A stretch of 64,000 nt of DNA from Symbiodinium natans (taxonomy: Eukaryota; Sar; Dinophyceae; Suessiales; Symbiodiniaceae), in NCBI GenBank assembly GCA_905221605.1, contig CAJNDS010002075.1, forward strand, positions 176,832 through 240,831, given 5' to 3'. Below are positions 19,044-30,802 of this stretch, piece after piece. The position numbers and the translations under genes are program-made. Positions within the stretch are counted from its first letter, which is position 1; each line of letters opens with the position of its first letter. The notes beneath the pieces were generated by a model, which saw nothing but the letters and a program-made list of their open reading frames with translations, had not been told where the DNA came from and ran no database searches.

Positions 19044-20985
19044 CTTGGGTTTAGGGTTTAGGGTGTAGGGTTGAGGGTTGAGGGTTTAGGGTGTAGGGTG
19101 TAGGGTTTAGGGTAGCACGGAAGGTGCAGGGGTTAGGGGGGGAAGGGCCGGGCCCTATAAACCCTTTAGAGTCCTTAAAGTTCTGGAAGTTTCGGGATAG
19201 GGTTTAGGGTTTAGGTTTCGGGTTTAGGGTTTAGGGTCTAGTGTAGGAGTCCCGGCTTAGGGCTTCAGTAGGGGGGACAGAAGGGCTCCAGGGTTAACGT
19301 TCATAGGCTTGAAAGTTCAGGGCTTGGGGGAGACTACGCTCTGATGCCGCTGCCCTCACATGCTGATTCTCAAAAGCCTGTCCCTAGGGCATTCAAGGTT
19401 TAGGGTGTTTAGGGTGTTTAGGATGTTTGGGGTGTTTAGGGTGTTTAGGGTGATTTGGGCGTCCAGGGTGTGGAGGGCATTAGGACTTCGGGTAGCGTAG
19501 CAGGCTTCAGGGGATCAAGTCACCCCACCCCCCCCCCCCCCCCTCCGGGCCCAAAAAAAAGCACCCTCAATAAACCCTAAATCCTAAGCCCTAAGCCCTA
19601 AAGCCTAAACCCACTCCCCGAGCCCTGAAGAAAAATCCCCGAAGCCCTAGGACCACAATCCCTAGACCGAAAAATGGCCGATCTCGTTCTGATGCTCGGG
19701 GCGCACAGCTGCAACGAAGCCCTTTTATGCCGCACTTTGTAACTGAGGGGACACAGATTTAAGGCTTGCACCCTAAACCCTAAACCCTAAACCCTAAATT
19801 TCCCTAAACCCTTTACGGATTGGGGTTTAGGGCACTTAGAAGCTCAAAGGTTCAGGGTTGAGGGTTTAGGGTCCCCAACAAACCCTCAAAATCCTCCTTT
19901 GGTGCCGAGTCTGGCGCACTCCCGCCAGCACTGCGTTGCCGTAGGAGTTGCCTTGCTTTCCGGAATTCTTGGTGGTGCCTTTTGGGGTGCTGTTTGGGCG
20001 TGTAGATTGGGGTTTCTCGGCCTTACTAGGGCCGTGCAGAGGAAATTGTGTACCCTCACAATACAGGAAGTTGCTTCATTTATATGAACCCTAAACCCTA
20101 AACCCTAAACCCTAAACCCTAAACCCTAAACCGCTTGCATAGGCAAGATGCATTCCTGTCAAACGTGTGGATAGCATGGCGATGCTGTAGAGCCAGGCAT
20201 GTCCGACACACGCTGATTTGCAGAAGCTCGATAGGCCTAACCCTAAACCCCAAACCCTGAACCCTGAACCCTGAACCCTAAACCCTAAACCCTAAACCCT
20301 AAACCCTAAACCCTAACCCTAAACCCTTGAGACCTAAAACCGAAAAAGGCTTCCTCCAAGCGGCCGGACACCATGTCTGTCTAGGAGTCTAGGGTTCAAG
20401 GTATCGGGCAGGGTTTAGGGTTTAGGCTTCAGACTTGAGGTTACAGTCTTTGTGGCTTTAGGCTTAGGGGCTAGGGTTTAGGGTCCCTAAACCCTAAACC
20501 CTAAACCCTAAACCCGAAACCCGAAACCCCAAACCCCAAACCCCAATCCCTGAAAACAGACTAGTTCATCCCCGAAAGCTCGTCTAAGGCAAGGTTATGA
20601 ACGGTTGCGAGCTGCACCCTCCTGGGCTCCTTCTCAAGTCCAGCGGGACTAGGGTTTTTAGGGTTTAGGGTTTAGGGTTTAGGGTTTAGGGTTTAGGGTT
20701 TAGGGTTTAGGATTCAAACATCCCGGGTCCGGAAAGTTTAGCCATAAACCCTCAGGAGGTACGATTCAGATGATGCTCTGCTAGACACGAAGCCGAAACC
20801 AACAAAACCTAAACCCTCTAAACACTTTAAACCCTGAACCGACTTCAGATTTAGGGTTTAGGGGTTCAGGCTTTGTATGATTTTAAGGTTTAGGGTTTAG
20901 GGGTTTAGTTCAGGGTTTAGGGGTTTAGGCTTCGGTTTAAGGTCTAGGGGTTTGGGGCTCAGGCTTTGTAGAGTTTGGGCCCACA

Positions 20986-21096
20986 CCCTAAGCCCTAAGC
21001 CCTAAGCCCTAAGCCCTAAGCCCTAAGCCCTAAGCCCTAAGCCCTAAGCCCTAAGCCCTAAGCCCTAAGCCCTAAGCCCTAAGCCCTAAGCCCTAA
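20986..21096. repeat. Homogeneous CCCTAAG array
   Basis: About 15 perfect copies of the variant unit CCCTAAG stand in tandem, ending in CCCTAAA. The variant has been amplified as a block, which indicates local tandem expansion rather than scattered mutation. Confidence 0.95.
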
Positions 21097-21104
21097 ACCC
21101 AACC

Positions 21105-21176
21105 AGCGCGACTGGCCCTCTCCCCGCCTCCAACGCAGATCACCTGCACCACGAAGCCCTCGCTCTGCAGATACTC
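21105..21176 (-). CDS. VIP1/PPIP5K-like exon (EYLQSEGFVVQ segment)
   Basis: After ATGAG the minus strand reads EYLQSEGFVVQVICVGGGER. Joined to the exon at 22178-22252 it gives SFIYQEYLQSEGFVVQV, which aligns residue by residue with SYIYEEFMPTDGTDVKVY of VIP1/PPIP5K kinases. A CAG|GTGATC donor lies at 21142-21144, but the frame also stays open beyond it and the continuation VICVGGGERASRA resembles VYTVGPDYAHAEA. The 3' end is therefore uncertain. Confidence 0.6.
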
Positions 21177-21299
21177 CTCATTGCACGCGGGGGGCCCTCA
21201 AACCCTAAACCCGAAACCCTAAACCCTAAACTCTAGCATTAGGGTCTGGGGTGAACTGAGCTCAACCCTTAAACCTTAAACCCTGAACCCTACTCGCTC

Positions 21300-21372
21300 A
21301 GACTGCTGAAAGCCAAGCTGGGCTAGTAGAGGCCAGCACGCCGTCGGGATCGACATGTGCTGTGTCTTAGCA
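21300..21372 (-). CDS. Coding-like island (possibly intronic)
   Basis: The minus strand reads KTQHMSIPTACWPLLAQLGF in open frame. However, the VIP1-like exons on either side (22178-22252 and 21105-21176) join smoothly without it, so it may be intronic or an alternative exon. Confidence 0.25.
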
Positions 21373-22177
21373 AACAACTCAACCTCCTGAACCCTAAACC
21401 CTAAGCCTTCAACCCTCCCTTAAACCCTAAACCAGAAACCCAAACCCCAAACCCTAAAACCCCAAACATCAAGCCATCGTTGGCTGGGCACTTGGCCACT
21501 TAGCCCTTAGCGGCCTCTTCGGTCTGTGTCGGTGTCTTTGTCTGTGTCTGTGTCTGTCTGTGTGTTCAGGGTTTAAGGAGTCCAAGAGAACCCTGAAACC
21601 CTGAACGCCGCAACCACTGCAACCCCAAAACACTTCACTAAAGCTCTAAAACCGCCAAAACCTAAACCCTAAACCCTAAACAATAAACAACCCTAAACCC
21701 TAAACCCTAAAACCTAAAACCCTAAACCCTAAAACCCTAAACCCTAAACCCTAACGTTCGGCCCTAGGTCGCCCTAAACTTTCAAGGCAAGTAGAGAGCC
21801 TGTTCAAAAGCAACCTAAGCCCTCTGAAAGCAAAGGGATTCGGGATTCGGGTTTAGGGTTTAGGGTTTAGGGTTTAGGGTTTAGGGTTTAGGGTTTAGGG
21901 TTTAGGGTTTAGGGCTTATCAGCGATCAGGGTTTAGGGTTCACCATGGTTTACCTAAACACAAGCCCCCTGTGCCCGCACCCAAATCTGATGAACCCCTC
22001 AATGCCCAACCCTGCACGCCCTAAACCCTAAACCCTAAACCCTAAACCCTAAAGCCTAAACCCTAAACCCTAAACCGCAAACCCTACACCCTAAACCCTC
22101 AACCCTAATTAAACCCTAAACCCTGACACCCTAAACCCTAAACCCTAATCCTAAACCCGAAACCCTAAAGCGCCCAC

Positions 22178-22252
22178 CTGGTAGATGAAGGAGCCCTCTT
22201 TTCGGATCTTTCCGTTGGGATCGAAGTGGCAGCCCTGGGGGACGTCGCCCGA
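22178..22252 (-). CDS. VIP1/PPIP5K-like exon (RKEGSFIYQ segment)
   Basis: The minus strand reads SGDVPQGCHFDPNGKIRKEG, then SFIYQ, ending at a CAG|GTGGGC donor. It matches the ATP-grasp segment RSSEFHP..RRVRREGSYIYEEF of VIP1-type kinases. The acceptor is either CAG|GG or GGGAG|TC. The latter keeps phase with a GA donor at 23496-23497. Confidence 0.7.
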
Positions 22253-22266
22253 CTCCCTGCCGTGGC

Positions 22267-22378
22267 TTAGGGTTTAGGGTTTAGGGTTTAGGGTTTAGGG
22301 TTTAGGGTTTAGGGTTTAGGGTTTAGGGTTTAGGGTTTAGGGTTTAGGGTTTAGGGTTTAGGGTTTAGGGTTTAGGGT
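22267..22378 (+). repeat. Large TTTAGGG array
   Basis: About 16 uninterrupted TTTAGGG units adjoin the acceptor side of the VIP1-like exon at 22178-22252, so the array lies in its upstream intron on the minus strand. Confidence 0.95.
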
Positions 22379-22579
22379 CTGGGTTTGGGGTTTAGGGTTT
22401 AGTGTTTTCGGCGCAGGGTTTAGGGTTTAGGGTTTGGGGTTAGGGTTTAGGGTTTAGGAAGTTCCTAGTGCTCTCCATTGCCTAAACAGCGTTCCAACGT
22501 TCAGGGTTAAGCGGGGACAGGTTCTCCTCGTCCTCGAAATTGTCACGTTTTGGCTTCTGGGCGCGAAATACTAAGCCCT

Positions 22580-22650
22580 AAACCCTAAACACCCTAAACA
22601 CCCTAAACACCCTAAACACCCTAAACACCCTAAACACCCTAAACACCCTA
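22580..22650. repeat. CACCCTAAA nonamer array
   Basis: About seven tandem copies of a 9-base unit ACACCCTAA derive from CCCTAAA by a two-base addition. This is an amplified variant block. Confidence 0.9.
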
Positions 22651-23497
22651 CAAACCCCATACCCTAAAGCCTTTTGGACGGCTGTATTCACCAAACGCGA
22701 AACTGCCATTGCGTTTGGATGTCCGGGCTTGCGAAATGCAAAACTGACATCGCTTTTGGGCGCCTGAGCTCACATGTGGGTTTCCGAAAGTAGGGGTACC
22801 TTATTAGGGTCCTTAATATGAGGGAATCGTACTACTTGGGGGTCTACATTAGGGGTCCCTTAGTTTCCTAAACCCCGCATCGCCTCTCACTATTTAAGTC
22901 TGCGCTGGCATACTGCAAGGCTCCTTAGAGCGGGAACTACCCACCTATAAAACCTACCCTAATCCCCAAAGGTCCTAAGCGCCCTCTTCTGGGGGTCGGG
23001 AAAAACTCTAAACCCCGAACCCAAGACACCAGAAACCCTTAAGCCCAAACACAGGAAACAATGCATGGTCTTGATCACGTTTGTCACAGGGCCTTGAAGT
23101 ATCAAGCGAGTCATACTTGGACCCCTGAGGATATACCCCTAAGAGGTTTCCCTCAAAACGCTCCGAATATGGCCCTTTTATTGCCCTGCGTAGAGGATCT
23201 TTAAAAAGGGTCCCCAAACCCAAGGGTACAACCTTAGGGGTCCAAGGTAGAATACCTTGAAGTAAGCCAGGAAAAAGGGGGTAGCAATCCCTAACCCGAG
23301 ACTCCGTAGGGCTTATGGTCCTCAACCCTGAACTTTTCCCCCCCCACCCAACCTCTTTCGAACCACCCTGTCGAGTTTAGGCTTTTAGGGTTTAGGGTTC
23401 AGGTTTAGGGATTAGGGTTCAGGGTTTAGGGTTTAGGGTTTAGGGTTCAGGGTTTAGGGTTTAGGGTTCAGGGTTTAGGGATTAGGGTTCCGCGCTC

Positions 23498-23560
23498 GGT
23501 CATGAGCTGCCTGGTCGAGAGCAACGCCCGCCCACCTCCCTGCGCTCGCGGGTAGTATAC
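23498..23560 (-). CDS. VIP1/PPIP5K-like exon (VYYPRAQGGG segment)
   Basis: After GTGAG the minus strand reads VYYPRAQGGGRALLSTRQLM. The YYPxxxGGGxxxLFRK motif is a hallmark of VIP1/PPIP5K kinases. It joins in phase to the exon at 24284-24352 through a GT-AG intron, giving RQIFVYYPRAQGGG. Confidence 0.72.
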
Positions 23561-24283
23561 CTCACAGCCACGCTGCCCGGTTTCGAGGTTTAGGGTTGAG
23601 GGTTCAGGGTCCTAAACCCTAAACCCTAAACCCTAGACCCTAAACCCTAAACCCTAAACCCTGCTTAGGGTCCAGGGCCTAGGCTTTCCATGAAAGCCCC
23701 TGAAGATGAGCAACCCTGAAGGCGTAGGGATCTCTGAAGAGTTCTTGGCGCAGGATTTAGGGTTGAGGGTTTAGGATCCGCGTAAGAGTTCAACCCGAAA
23801 GCTGGAAATCTGGGCAAGCCATGAAACCCTGTGCGTTTCGGCGCGAGAATGCGAAAAAGACAGCCCAAACAATCCCCAAACCCCAAAAGCCTAAAAACTC
23901 TACGTATGATTAGGGTTTAGGGTTTAGGGTTTAGGGTTTGGGGTTTGGGGTTTAGGGTTTATCTTCAAAGTGGAGGTTCTAGGATGCCAAGGTTCTAAAT
24001 GTTAAGGGTTTAGAGTTGCCCCAAAACGAGCCTGGAATGCGAATTCAACCCTAAGCCCTAACCCCTTATCACCGACCAGGCTCTTAAAGCCCTCAACAGG
24101 TTTAGGGTCCAGACCGTAAACCCTAACCCCCATACCCCAAACCTTAAACCCTAAACCCCAAACCCTAAACCCAAAACCTTAAACCCAAAAACCCTACACC
24201 CCAAACCTCAAACCCGAAACCCTAAACCCTACAGACCCGAAACCCTAAACCCGAAACCCTAATCCCTAAACCTGGGCCCGGAC

Positions 24284-24352
24284 GAAAATCTGCCGGTCGC
24301 GGCGATCCACAGGCTTCTCCACAAAAGGCTTCTTAATCATCCGGTTCTCCAC
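24284..24352 (-). CDS. VIP1/PPIP5K-like exon (KPFVEKPV segment)
   Basis: The minus strand reads VENRMIKKPFVEKPVDRRDR, then QIF, in 23 codons from an acceptor at ACGAG to a TTC|GTCCGG donor. KPFVEKPV is an exact match to the invariant octamer of VIP1/PPIP5K inositol pyrophosphate kinases, preceded by the expected VEVxG-like segment. The enzyme family phosphorylates InsP6 and InsP7 at the 1-position in the cytosol. Introns on both sides are full of telomere-type repeats. Confidence 0.75.
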
Positions 24353-25108
24353 CTCGTTTAGGGTTCAGGGTTTAGGGTTTGGGGTTCAGGGTGTAGGCGG
24401 GTCTATTTAGGTTTTAGGGGTTTGGGTTTAGGGTTCAGGCGGGTCTATTTAGGTTTTAGGGTTTTGGGTTTAGCGTTTACAGTTTAGGCTTGTTTCGGGT
24501 TTAGGGGTTAGGGGTTGAGGGTGTGCATTTTGAGGTTTGGGCTTGGGGGTTTCGGGTTCAGGGGGGTTGGAGGATTTGCGAGATTTTGGTTTCAGGGTTG
24601 AAGTGCTGGAAGAACCCCTAAACCAGAACCCTCAGCCCTCAACCCCTAAACTCCCTTTGTGCCCTTAAGCCAACGCATCTCAAACTCCCAGAAACCACGA
24701 GGGCCACTTGGGTTTAGTGGTTTGGGGCTGATCACCTCCCCGTCACGCGTCTGGCAAAACATGGGATGCATCACCCTGTTCAGAGCTTAGGGCTTACCTA
24801 AACTCAACCCTGAATCGTAAACCCTAAGCCCTTAGAGCCTCAGTCGACACTGACTTGCGCAGCTTGCTGATTCTGAACTTCCAAGTCAACGCAAGCTGAT
24901 TCCAAGGTCTAGCACAGGTTGGAGTTTTAGAGTCGGGTTTAGGGTTTAGGGTTTAAGGTTTAGGGTATATAAGGTTAAGGGTTTAGGGCTTAGGGTTTAG
25001 GATTTAGGGTTTAGGGTTTAGGGTTCAGGGGTGGGGTTTAGGGTTAAGGGTTTGGGGTTTGGGGTTTGGGGCTTGGGGCTTGGGGTTTCGGTTTACGGTT
25101 GAACCTAG

Positions 25109-25199
25109 GCAGTTGCTGAGGCGTGTGCCACAATGTAGTCCTCATACTCCTGTCGCAGCACCATTCCCCCCAATGTCCCCTGCATTGCGTTTGACCTCC
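25109..25199 (-). CDS. VIP1/PPIP5K-like exon (QEYEDYIVAH segment)
   Basis: The minus strand reads MQGTLGGMVLRQEYEDYIVA, then HASATA and a stop. The exon probably ends before that stop. QEYEDYIVAH resembles the YQELDYFVEEEDFVEV segment that precedes KPFVEKPV in plant VIP1 proteins, and the next exon downstream begins VENR..KPFVEKPV. Confidence 0.5.
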
Positions 25200-25345
25200 A
25201 TATCCGATCTCGGGTGGGCTTTCTGGTGCTGATGTGGCCTTAATCTCCCATTGGGTCACAGAAGCTGGAGGGACCGGGGTGGCTGACCTCAGCTACTTCC
25301 ATGTCCAGTACCCTGGCCCAAAAAATCCCATATCAAACTTGTTCG
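25200..25345 (-). CDS. Coding-like island (exon candidate)
   Basis: The minus strand reads RVLDMEVAEVSHPGPSSFCD, then PMGD and a stop, before a possible small intron into the 25109-25199 exon. The plus strand is also open here (ALISHWVTEAGGTGVADLSY), so the strand is not certain. Confidence 0.35.
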
Positions 25346-26744
25346 GGAAGGTCTTGATGTCTAACATAATGGATGAGTGTTGGGCTGCTCTGCTAAGCAA
25401 ATGCCAAGACTTCCCGGACCCCCTCTTGGGCTTGGCAGCTTGCACCCCCTCCCCCCCTTCCCCCCCTCCCCCCCATTAAGCCCCAAAGCCCACTTAGTTG
25501 TCCAACTTGTGCTACATGCTGGGCAGTGAAAGCGGACAACTACACCCTTAATCCCTTAACCTTACAACCCTTGAGCCCGAAACCCCAAGAACCCTACAAC
25601 TTAGTAAGTTAATTTTCGATGTATAGGGTTATTAGGAAACCTGAAGCCTAAACCCTAAACCCTAAACCCCAATAAGGACTTATTTTGAGGACCCTTGGTC
25701 ACCCTACGTAGCACGATCCCCCAAATAGGTCTACGTACTCACATGGGGTCTCGATGAACTGCAGAAGTGGACTTTAGGGTTTAGGGTTTAGGGTTTGGGG
25801 TTTGGGGTTTGGGGTTTGGGGTTTGGGGTTTAGGGTTTGGAGGGTTTCTTAGTGTCTAGACACGAACTACCCTGAGTTGGGAGTCTCCTAACGGCAACCT
25901 GACTCATCACTGCACAAGTTCCCTAGGACTTGAAGCCCTAAACCCTAAGCCCTACTGACAGGGTCATTGTCGGGGCGCACTTCAGGGCTTGGGGTTTGCG
26001 GCCTGACGTTTTCGGGGGCAACGCACGCTCCTCGATGTCCGTTTCGGGGATGTCTGGCCCACCATCACCTAGGTCTGGGTGGAGGAGGGACGGGTAACGG
26101 TGAAGGTGGGGTTGAGGGTGGGGTGGAGGGTTTAGAGGTGGGGGGTGGGGCGGGCGCTCCTCAAAAGCCTAAGCCCTAAACCCTTGCATCTCCCCATCAG
26201 AGTATCCTACTGCCAGGGCTTAGGGTTTAGGGATTAGGCACCTAACTCTCGACGTGTAAGGATATGTTCTATAAAAGTTGAAGCGGATGAGGTGAAAGTA
26301 ACCTAAGCATGAGCCAAAGGCAGTCTAGGTTAGCCTCTTCGAAAAGAGCTTCCTAAATCAGATCCTTCTGGGTTTAGGGTTTAGGGTTTGGGGGAATACG
26401 TGGAATATCCCGAAGGGGCACCTGCTCTCCAGACCCCAAAATCTGGGAAGACTCCAAAAGGCCAGGTGACTTTATGAATGCGTAAAGTGATCAAAAGAAG
26501 TGCCATAAAATAGCGGTCATGAATCAAGTGAGGTCCAACCTGGATCTTCCGAGGAGGTCAAAATCTCACTTCTTTTGAAGCAAACAGATTTTCGTGTCCA
26601 AGAACGAAAACTTATGTTCTCGAACAGTTTGCGGGATAACTGCAGAATGAGAAATGGACTCATGTTTGGTGACGGCGCCCTTTGCCGACCGAAATGCGCT
26701 CTTTCCCGACCAAGACGGCCTTTTTGCTAGCCACTGCTTTGCCA

Positions 26745-26921
26745 CGCTTTGCCCAAACACGGCCCTACCTTTTTTTCTCGAACAGACGAGTTTCCTGAGC
26801 AGCGACTGAAACTCATGCGCTTCCAAACAACGACTATTATATCAATTATATCTTGGTCCCCTGAAGGTCCAGGAACTCTGCGTACAACCAGATTTTGGAT
26901 GTTGGGCACGAGATACACCAT
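26745..26921 (-). CDS. Coding-like island (exon candidate)
   Basis: A minus frame reads VYLVPNIQNLVVRRVPGPSG without telomere repeats. It lies where VIP1 kinases carry their DRRxVY..LPRY region, but the match is weak. Confidence 0.3.
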
Positions 26922-27077
26922 TCAGAAAAAAATGGAGCCACATGAAGCGGCAAGGGATAGAACGGAAGCAGGCTTAGGTCAAACCTAGTTAATATCCTCG
27001 CGCATCTAAACCCTCTATGCCCTATACACCTGAAACCCTAAATCCAAAGCCCTAAACCCTAAACTCTAAACCCTAAT

Positions 27078-27194
27078 CTACTATTTGCTTAAGAACACTG
27101 CCCCACCAACCAAAAAAATGAATGTTCTTCCCTATACATACAACATGGGGATTCTGATATTTTATTTTTGGTGGGTTCTTTAAGCAAATGGTAG
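27078..27194. mobile_element. Short inverted-repeat element (CTACTATTTGCTTAAGAAC)
   Basis: The ends CTACTATTTGCTTAAGAAC and GTTCTTTAAGCAAATGGTAG are near-perfect inverted repeats around an AT-rich centre. A fragment of the same end occurs at about 55240-55260 in an intron of the repeat gene. Confidence 0.7.
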
Positions 27195-27470
27195 TAGCGA
27201 AGCCCTATATAAGCCTACTCGTTCACTCGCGTGCGCGTGTCGACCATGAACGCAGCGCAACGCTCTCCGAGAACAGTGGCGTTCGCGCGCCTCCACGTGC
27301 TCGCCTACTATATACGACCCTTTGGGCTTGAAGGTCAGTGATTGTGGCGTGGCTCGTCCTGTGTCTAGGGTTCAGGGTTGAGTATTTAAGGCTGCTGCCC
27401 ATGACCGAAACCCTGCATTTTTGTGGCCAGTTTTGTATACCCCTAAACCTTAAAACCCCGAAGCAACAAC

Positions 27471-27531
27471 GTCGAAATTCGGGCGCGTCACGGGTGCACT
27501 GCACAAAGTGAGGTGTTGGCAGCGCATGCTC
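27471..27531 (-). CDS. VIP1/PPIP5K-like exon (EHALPTPHFVQCTRD segment)
   Basis: After CCCAG the minus strand reads EHALPTPHFVQCTRDAPEFR. It aligns with LExxGIPxPRYxxxNRD of VIP1/PPIP5K kinases and sits upstream of the KPFVEKPV exon in transcription order, as expected. Confidence 0.55.
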
Positions 27532-27840
27532 CTGGGTGAGGGGTTTCAATGTTGAGCCTACCCCCCATGAACCCCACTCCCTTCAGAACCCCATAAGGTG
27601 GAGAGAGAGAGAGAGAGAGCGAGCGGAAAACAGAGAGGCCGATGGTTTCCAATCCCAAGGCCCAAACAAAAAACCCTGACACTCCAAAACCCTAAACCCT
27701 AAACCCTAAACCCCCCTACATGCAAGGCGTAGACTGAGGATGCCTACTATCTTAGGCTAGTTACATGGCCCCTTAGTATGAGACCTTTGGCGTTTAGGGC
27801 TTGCGTTTAAGGACTTAGGGTGTAGGACTTGGGGTTGTGG

Positions 27841-27988
27841 CTCGGGTAATTACATGGCCCCTTAATATGGACCCTTGAACGGGGACCCCTTATATGCCCC
27901 TTATATACCCTAGACAAATCTAGGGTCCATACTTCAGAACCCTTTGAAGTGGGTAAGGGACCACATCAAGGGCCCATGAAACTACTCT
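27841..27988. mobile_element. Short inverted-repeat element (TTACATGGCCCC)
   Basis: TAATTACATGGCCCC and GGGCCCATGAAACTA form imperfect inverted ends. The interior (TACCCTAGACAAAT, CAGAACCCTTT) recurs at 35678-35819, and a third fragment lies at about 27757-27790. It is non-coding. Confidence 0.65.
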
Positions 27989-28449
27989 TAGATACTTGGA
28001 AGATCCGAAGACTTCGCACTAGCAAGTTTTTTAGGGTTTAGGGTTTGGGGTTTAGGGTTTGGTGGGTGGGTATAAGGTAGGAGTTCCAAGTCCCACGAAA
28101 AGGGAGCCTAATTTGGGGTTACCTGACGTAACAACCCCACTTAACAAGTACTTACTAAGCCCCCCCGATCCTCCAAGCACAGCCCATATGCCCTAAGCCC
28201 GAGCCCATGTGCCCGAAACCCAAAACCCTAAAAGTTTTGGGGGTTCAGGGGATTAGGGGCCTTTGCAAGCTAAACGGACAACAGTGCGGTCCTTCAAGGC
28301 CTTCAAAAGCCAACGACGATCCTGACGCGGGTGGACCCTCAAACCGTAAGAACGTTAAGAACCCTATGAACCCTAAGAACAGTCAGGAACCCTAAGAACC
28401 CTAAGAACCCCAAGAACCCTAAATCCTGATAAATCTGAAGGAATTGCGG

Positions 28450-28554
28450 TTGGGATATTCCCCCTAATACTAACACTCCTTAATAGGGATTATGATAGGG
28501 GGTAATTACTACAATCCCTATGAAGGACTGTTTGTAGAAGAGGGAACATCCCAA
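28450..28554. mobile_element. MITE with 8-bp target duplication, copy B
   Basis: The ends TTGGGATATTCCCCCT and AGGGAACATCCCAA are inverted repeats. The 8-bp sequence AATTGCGG flanks the element on both sides as a perfect target duplication. The body is the reverse complement of parts of 14022-14164 (ACTGTTTGTAGAAG). Confidence 0.88.
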
Positions 28555-28842
28555 AATTGCGGTTCTAAAGGTTTGGGGTGTTGAGGGCTTGCAACAACAA
28601 ATGACACGGTTGGAAGTGGGCAGGGGATCCAAACATCCGCCGCCGGTTGGGTTTAAGGTATCTGGTTTGGGGTTTCCGAGGGTTCTGGTAGGGAGTTTCG
28701 GTTAGCCCTAAACCCTGAACCCAGGTGTCTGGTTTCTGTTAGGGCTTAGAGGTTTGGAGTTGCGGTTTTGGGGCTTGGGCCCTAAACCCTAAACCCTAAA
28801 CCCTGAACCCTGAACCCTAAACCCTAAACCCTAAACCCGGGT

Positions 28843-28910
28843 GGGGGGTCGGCCTGCATGTTTTGCAGCTTCCGGACGTCGTTGAGGATCTTGACCTGAC
28901 AGCCCACGAG
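28843..28910 (-). CDS. VIP1/PPIP5K-like exon (VKILNDVRKLQNMQ segment)
   Basis: After GGCAG the minus strand reads LVGCQVKILNDVRKLQNMQA. It aligns with RNPFVINDLNMQYLIQDR of VIP1/PPIP5K kinases and lies upstream of the LPTP exon. Third positions are nearly all G/C. Confidence 0.5.
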
Positions 28911-29005
28911 CTGCCAAAGGTTAAGGGCTTAGGGCTTGGGGTTTAGGGCTGAGGGTTTAGGGTTTAGGGCTTAGGGTTTAGGGCTTAGAGTTTAGGGCTT
29001 CAGGT

Positions 29006-29075
29006 TTTAGGGGGGCGTCGAGTCGGCGTAGAACGGCGTAGAGTTTTGGCACCCCACGCACAAAGGGCCTGGGCT
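29006..29075 (-). CDS. Coding-like island, possibly VIP1-like
   Basis: Two minus frames are open. One reads PFVRGVPKLYAVLRRLDA. The other reads LCVGCQNSTPFYADSTPP, faintly like CDCLIAFYSSGYPL of VIP1 kinases and in the right order. The frame is undecided. Confidence 0.35.
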
Positions 29076-30802
29076 CTAAACCCTAAACCCGAAACCTGGA
29101 TTTGTGAGGAAATCCGAAACCCTAAGACTTAAACCCGAATCCCCCCCGGCAAAAAAAGGAAGGGATTGCCGTGCTTGTTTCTTGTGTTTCATCAGGTTTT
29201 GGGTTTGGGCTTTAAGGCTTCGGGACTATTTTATAAGGGAAACTGACCTAAACCTAAAAACGCAGCATTCTGCCAGGCCTTTTAAGGCCCAAGCCAGCCC
29301 CACATATCCCAAATACTGAAGGGTTTAAGTTGAGGCTTGAGAGAAGGAAAAACCAAAGAGATACATGAATACGTGTATATATATATGTATATATACTCAT
29401 GGTATAAAGGAAAAGAAAGAAAGGCCTAAACGCATAACCCAAACAAGAAAGATCGATGAGAGAGAAAGGAAAGACAGAGAGGGAGAGAGATATGGATAAG
29501 GACTCAAGCCCTAAACCCTAAACCCTAAACTCTGAACCCTAAACCCTAAACCCTAAATCCTAACCCTAAACCCCAAACCCTAAAACCTCATGCAAGCTAA
29601 GCTCTCACCCCGAACGCAGTACCCCCTTAAACCCCCCAACCCTCGACTAAAACCGTCCCAGGCTTTCAGGCTTCAGGGTTTACGTAGGCCTTAGGGCTGA
29701 GGGTTTAGGGCTTAGGGCTTAGGCTTTTGGCTTTAGGATTTAGGCTTCAGGGCTACTCAAGGATCGGGGGACATAGTATGCTGGTACAACAGGCGAGTTG
29801 CATCACAGAGACCCTCATGCCCTACTTCCAGACACTTAACAATGACTACTTCAAGCCCTGAATCCTAACCCCTCCCCCCCCGCCCCGCCACCCCACCCCA
29901 AAAATCGGAACCTTTTAAACCAAAAACCCTAAACCTCACAACCCTAAACTCTGATCCCTGTGAATCCCCAAGCCCTTCAAACTCCAGGCTAGACCGTAGG
30001 CCCTAAACCCCTGAACCCTTGAAGCTCCTAAACCCTAAACCCTAAACCCTCCGTGAACCCTCCCTAAACCCCTAAACCCTAAACCCTAAACCCTAAACCC
30101 TTCTAAGCACCTGAAGCTCCTGGGCTAAGCTTCTTCTCTGTTGGGTACTAGTAGCTTCGGGTTTAGGGTTTAGGGTTTGGGGTTTAGGGTTTAGGGTCAT
30201 TCAACCCAAAGGATCGAAGGTTGCAGTAACGAAGGTTACAGTAAGCCTAAACCCTAAAACCTAAACCCTAGACCTTCAGGAGCCACAGAGTGAGTAAACC
30301 CTTTGAACCCCAGGCCTCATGTCCGACCCTGAACCCTAAACTCCAAACCCCTAAGACTCTAAAACCCCCAAATCCCAAACACCCAAGCTCCTAAAACCCT
30401 AGGTAGGGCTCCCCAAGCCTAAACCCAAAAACCCCAAGGTTCATGCGGGCTTAGGGGTTCGGGGTCTAGGGTTATAAGTCAGCCAACCTGCATTATGACC
30501 ATAATCAAGGAACTTCTAACCCTACTTTATAGCTACCCATGACCCTTCAAGAAAACAAAACCCTAAGCCTAAATCCTAGCCCCTAAACCCTAAACCCTCA
30601 AGCCCCTGTAACTTGAAATTATTCAAAGTCAAAAACGAAACTGGTCAAAACGTTATCCAAAAACTGTTCCCGAAATTTTCCCCGAAATTGAACCCTGAAT
30701 AATTTCGATAGACCCTAAACAATAAACCCCAACCCCTAAACCCTAAACCCTAAACCCCTAAACCCTAAACCCTAAACCCCAAACCCTAAACCCTAAAAGG
30801 TA

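Noticed and set aside
20986-21096. CRISPR-like regular repeat
   Set aside because: Units are contiguous without spacers. It is a tandem telomere-variant array.
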